From Streptomyces hundungensis (lineage in GTDB: Bacteria; Actinomycetota; Actinomycetes; Streptomycetales; Streptomycetaceae): a stretch of 64,000 nt of DNA. The translations under genes were made by a program, and so were the position numbers. The DNA is taken from contig NZ_CP032698.1 of the NCBI RefSeq assembly GCF_003627815.1, positions 5,022,001-5,086,000 of the forward strand, written 5' to 3'. This document shows, one piece after another, positions 63,168 through 64,000 of the stretch (position 1 is the first letter of the stretch; each line of letters opens with the position of its first letter). The notes under the pieces were generated by a model, which was not told the DNA's origin, made no database searches, and saw only the letters and a list, made by a program, of their open reading frames with translations.

Positions 63168-64000
63168 GCGTGCTCAAGACCTCGATGCGCAACTTCCTCG
63201 CGCACAAGGGACGGATGGCGCTCTCGGCCGTCGCGGTCCTGCTGTCGGTGGCGTTCGTGTGCGGCACGCTCGTGTTCACCGACACCATGAACACCACCTT
63301 CGACAAGCTCTTCGCGGCGACCGCGTCCGATGTCACCGTGAGCCCCCGGTCGGCCACCGACGACGGCGCCCCCTCGGCGACCGGCAAGCCCGAGGCGCTG
63401 CCCGCCGCGCTCGTCGAGCGGATCGCCAAGGTGCCCGGTGTGCGCGGCGCCGAGGGCGCCGTCGGCAGCACCAGCGTCACCGTGGTCAACGCCAAGAACG
63501 AGAACATGGGCTCCACCACCGGCGCCCCGACCATCGCCGGCAACTGGACCGACAACGACCTCAAGGCGATGGAGATCACCTCGGGCCGTGCCCCGCGCGG
63601 GCCGACCGAGATGATGGTCGACGCCGACACCGCCGACAAGCACCACCTCGCCATCGGTGACGAGCTGCGCACCATCGCCGTCACCGGCGACTTCACCGCG
63701 AAGATCACCGGCATCGCCACGTTCAAGGTGACCAACCCCGGCGCGGCCGTCGTCTACTTCGACACCGCGACCGCCCAGAAGCAACTCCTCGGCGCCACCG
63801 GCCAGTTCACCCAGATCAACGTCACCGCCGCGAACGGCGTCAGCGACGCCCGGCTCAAGCAGGACGTGGCGGCGGCCCTCGGCTCGGGCCCCTACAAGCT
63901 CCAGACGGCGCAGGAGGCGAAGGACGCGGGCCGTGACAGCGTCGGCTCGTTCCTCGACGTGATGAAGTACGCGATGCTCGGCTTCGCCGGGATCGCCTTC
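63164..64000 (+). CDS. FtsX/MacB-like ABC permease, N-terminal part (cut by window edge)
   Basis: A partial gene, about 279 residues visible. VSVLKTSMRNFLAHKGRMAL and SAVAVLLSVAFVCGTLVFTD give a charged cytoplasmic helix and the first membrane segment. A large extracytoplasmic MacB-type domain follows (FDKLFAATASDVTVSPRSAT, VVNAKNENMGSTTGAP and ATFKVTNPGAAVVYFDTATA), leading to the second membrane segment (MKYAMLGFAGIAF) at the window end. This topology matches MacB/FtsX permeases, whose other membrane segments are off the window. GTG 63164 overlaps the ATPase stop. Confidence 0.9.
   Translation, partial: MSVLKTSMRNFLAHKGRMALSAVAVLLSVAFVCGTLVFTDTMNTTFDKLFAATASDVTVSPRSATDDGAPSATGKPEALPAALVERIAKVPGVRGAEGAVGSTSVTVVNAKNENMGSTTGAPTIAGNWTDNDLKAMEITSGRAPRGPTEMMVDADTADKHHLAIGDELRTIAVTGDFTAKITGIATFKVTNPGAAVVYFDTATAQKQLLGATGQFTQINVTAANGVSDARLKQDVAAALGSGPYKLQTAQEAKDAGRDSVGSFLDVMKYAMLGFAGIAF

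Overview
The window is chromosomal DNA from a Streptomyces (or very close actinomycete). Coding regions have very high GC and codons ending in C or G. GTG starts and 4-base ATGA/GTGA overlaps are frequent. The marker genes (pmt, rsmI, tatD, an rpf-type lysozyme-like gene, rsmA, ispE, galTEK, ppc, pth, rplY, prs, glmU, tRNA-Gln) follow an order I remember from Streptomyces core chromosomes. That comparison is from memory; no search was run.

Layout. 1-4195 is a mobile-element module: the 5' part of an ATPase-like gene, an HNH endonuclease and a sigma-like factor in one overlapping minus-strand operon, divergent from a GntR regulator and an XRE/TPR regulator. 4196-5721 has no convincing gene but is packed with nested palindromes, iteron-like repeats and CTAG-containing motifs. 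It looks like an origin, transfer or maintenance region, or the inner edge of the integrated element. 5722-17231 is core metabolism: protein mannosyltransferase, rsmI, a zinc-ribbon protein, tatD, an Rpf, rsmA, an Lrp regulator next to an FAD monooxygenase, and ispE carrying an apparent 1-base frameshift. 17234-19813 holds a Uma2 protein, a DUF397/Scr1-like pair and a lipoprotein. 19970-26843 holds an ABC-F protein, two tandem PQQ-like propeller membrane proteins and an atypical response regulator. 27364-32862 is a galactose locus (symporter divergent from galTEK). 33314-40038 holds GNAT, LuxR and MarR proteins, a trans-aconitate methyltransferase-like enzyme, an FG-GAP protein and a TetR/desaturase operon. 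40294-50720 is ppc, pth, rplY, a LysR/beta-lactamase-like pair, prs, glmU and tRNA-Gln. 50748-53081 holds a LAGLIDADG-like protein and an orphan histidine kinase.

53416-58788 is the most unusual coding locus. Two divergent transcription units encode SUKH-3, a YwqJ-like deaminase, an SMI1/KNR4 (SUKH) protein and a 947-residue fusion: Imm35/YrhB-like domain, collagen-like repeat, deaminase-like domain, then a SUKH-4-like C-terminus. These are toxin and immunity families, but no secretion or polymorphic-toxin delivery gene is visible. 59039-64000 ends with a coiled-coil protein, a DHA2 exporter and a MacB-like ABC transporter cut by the window edge.

A second scale of organisation is a dispersed intergenic repeat family (13 copies of one module, more than 25 of another) in eight clusters. 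Seven of the eight lie between convergent genes, suggesting a role as transcription boundaries.
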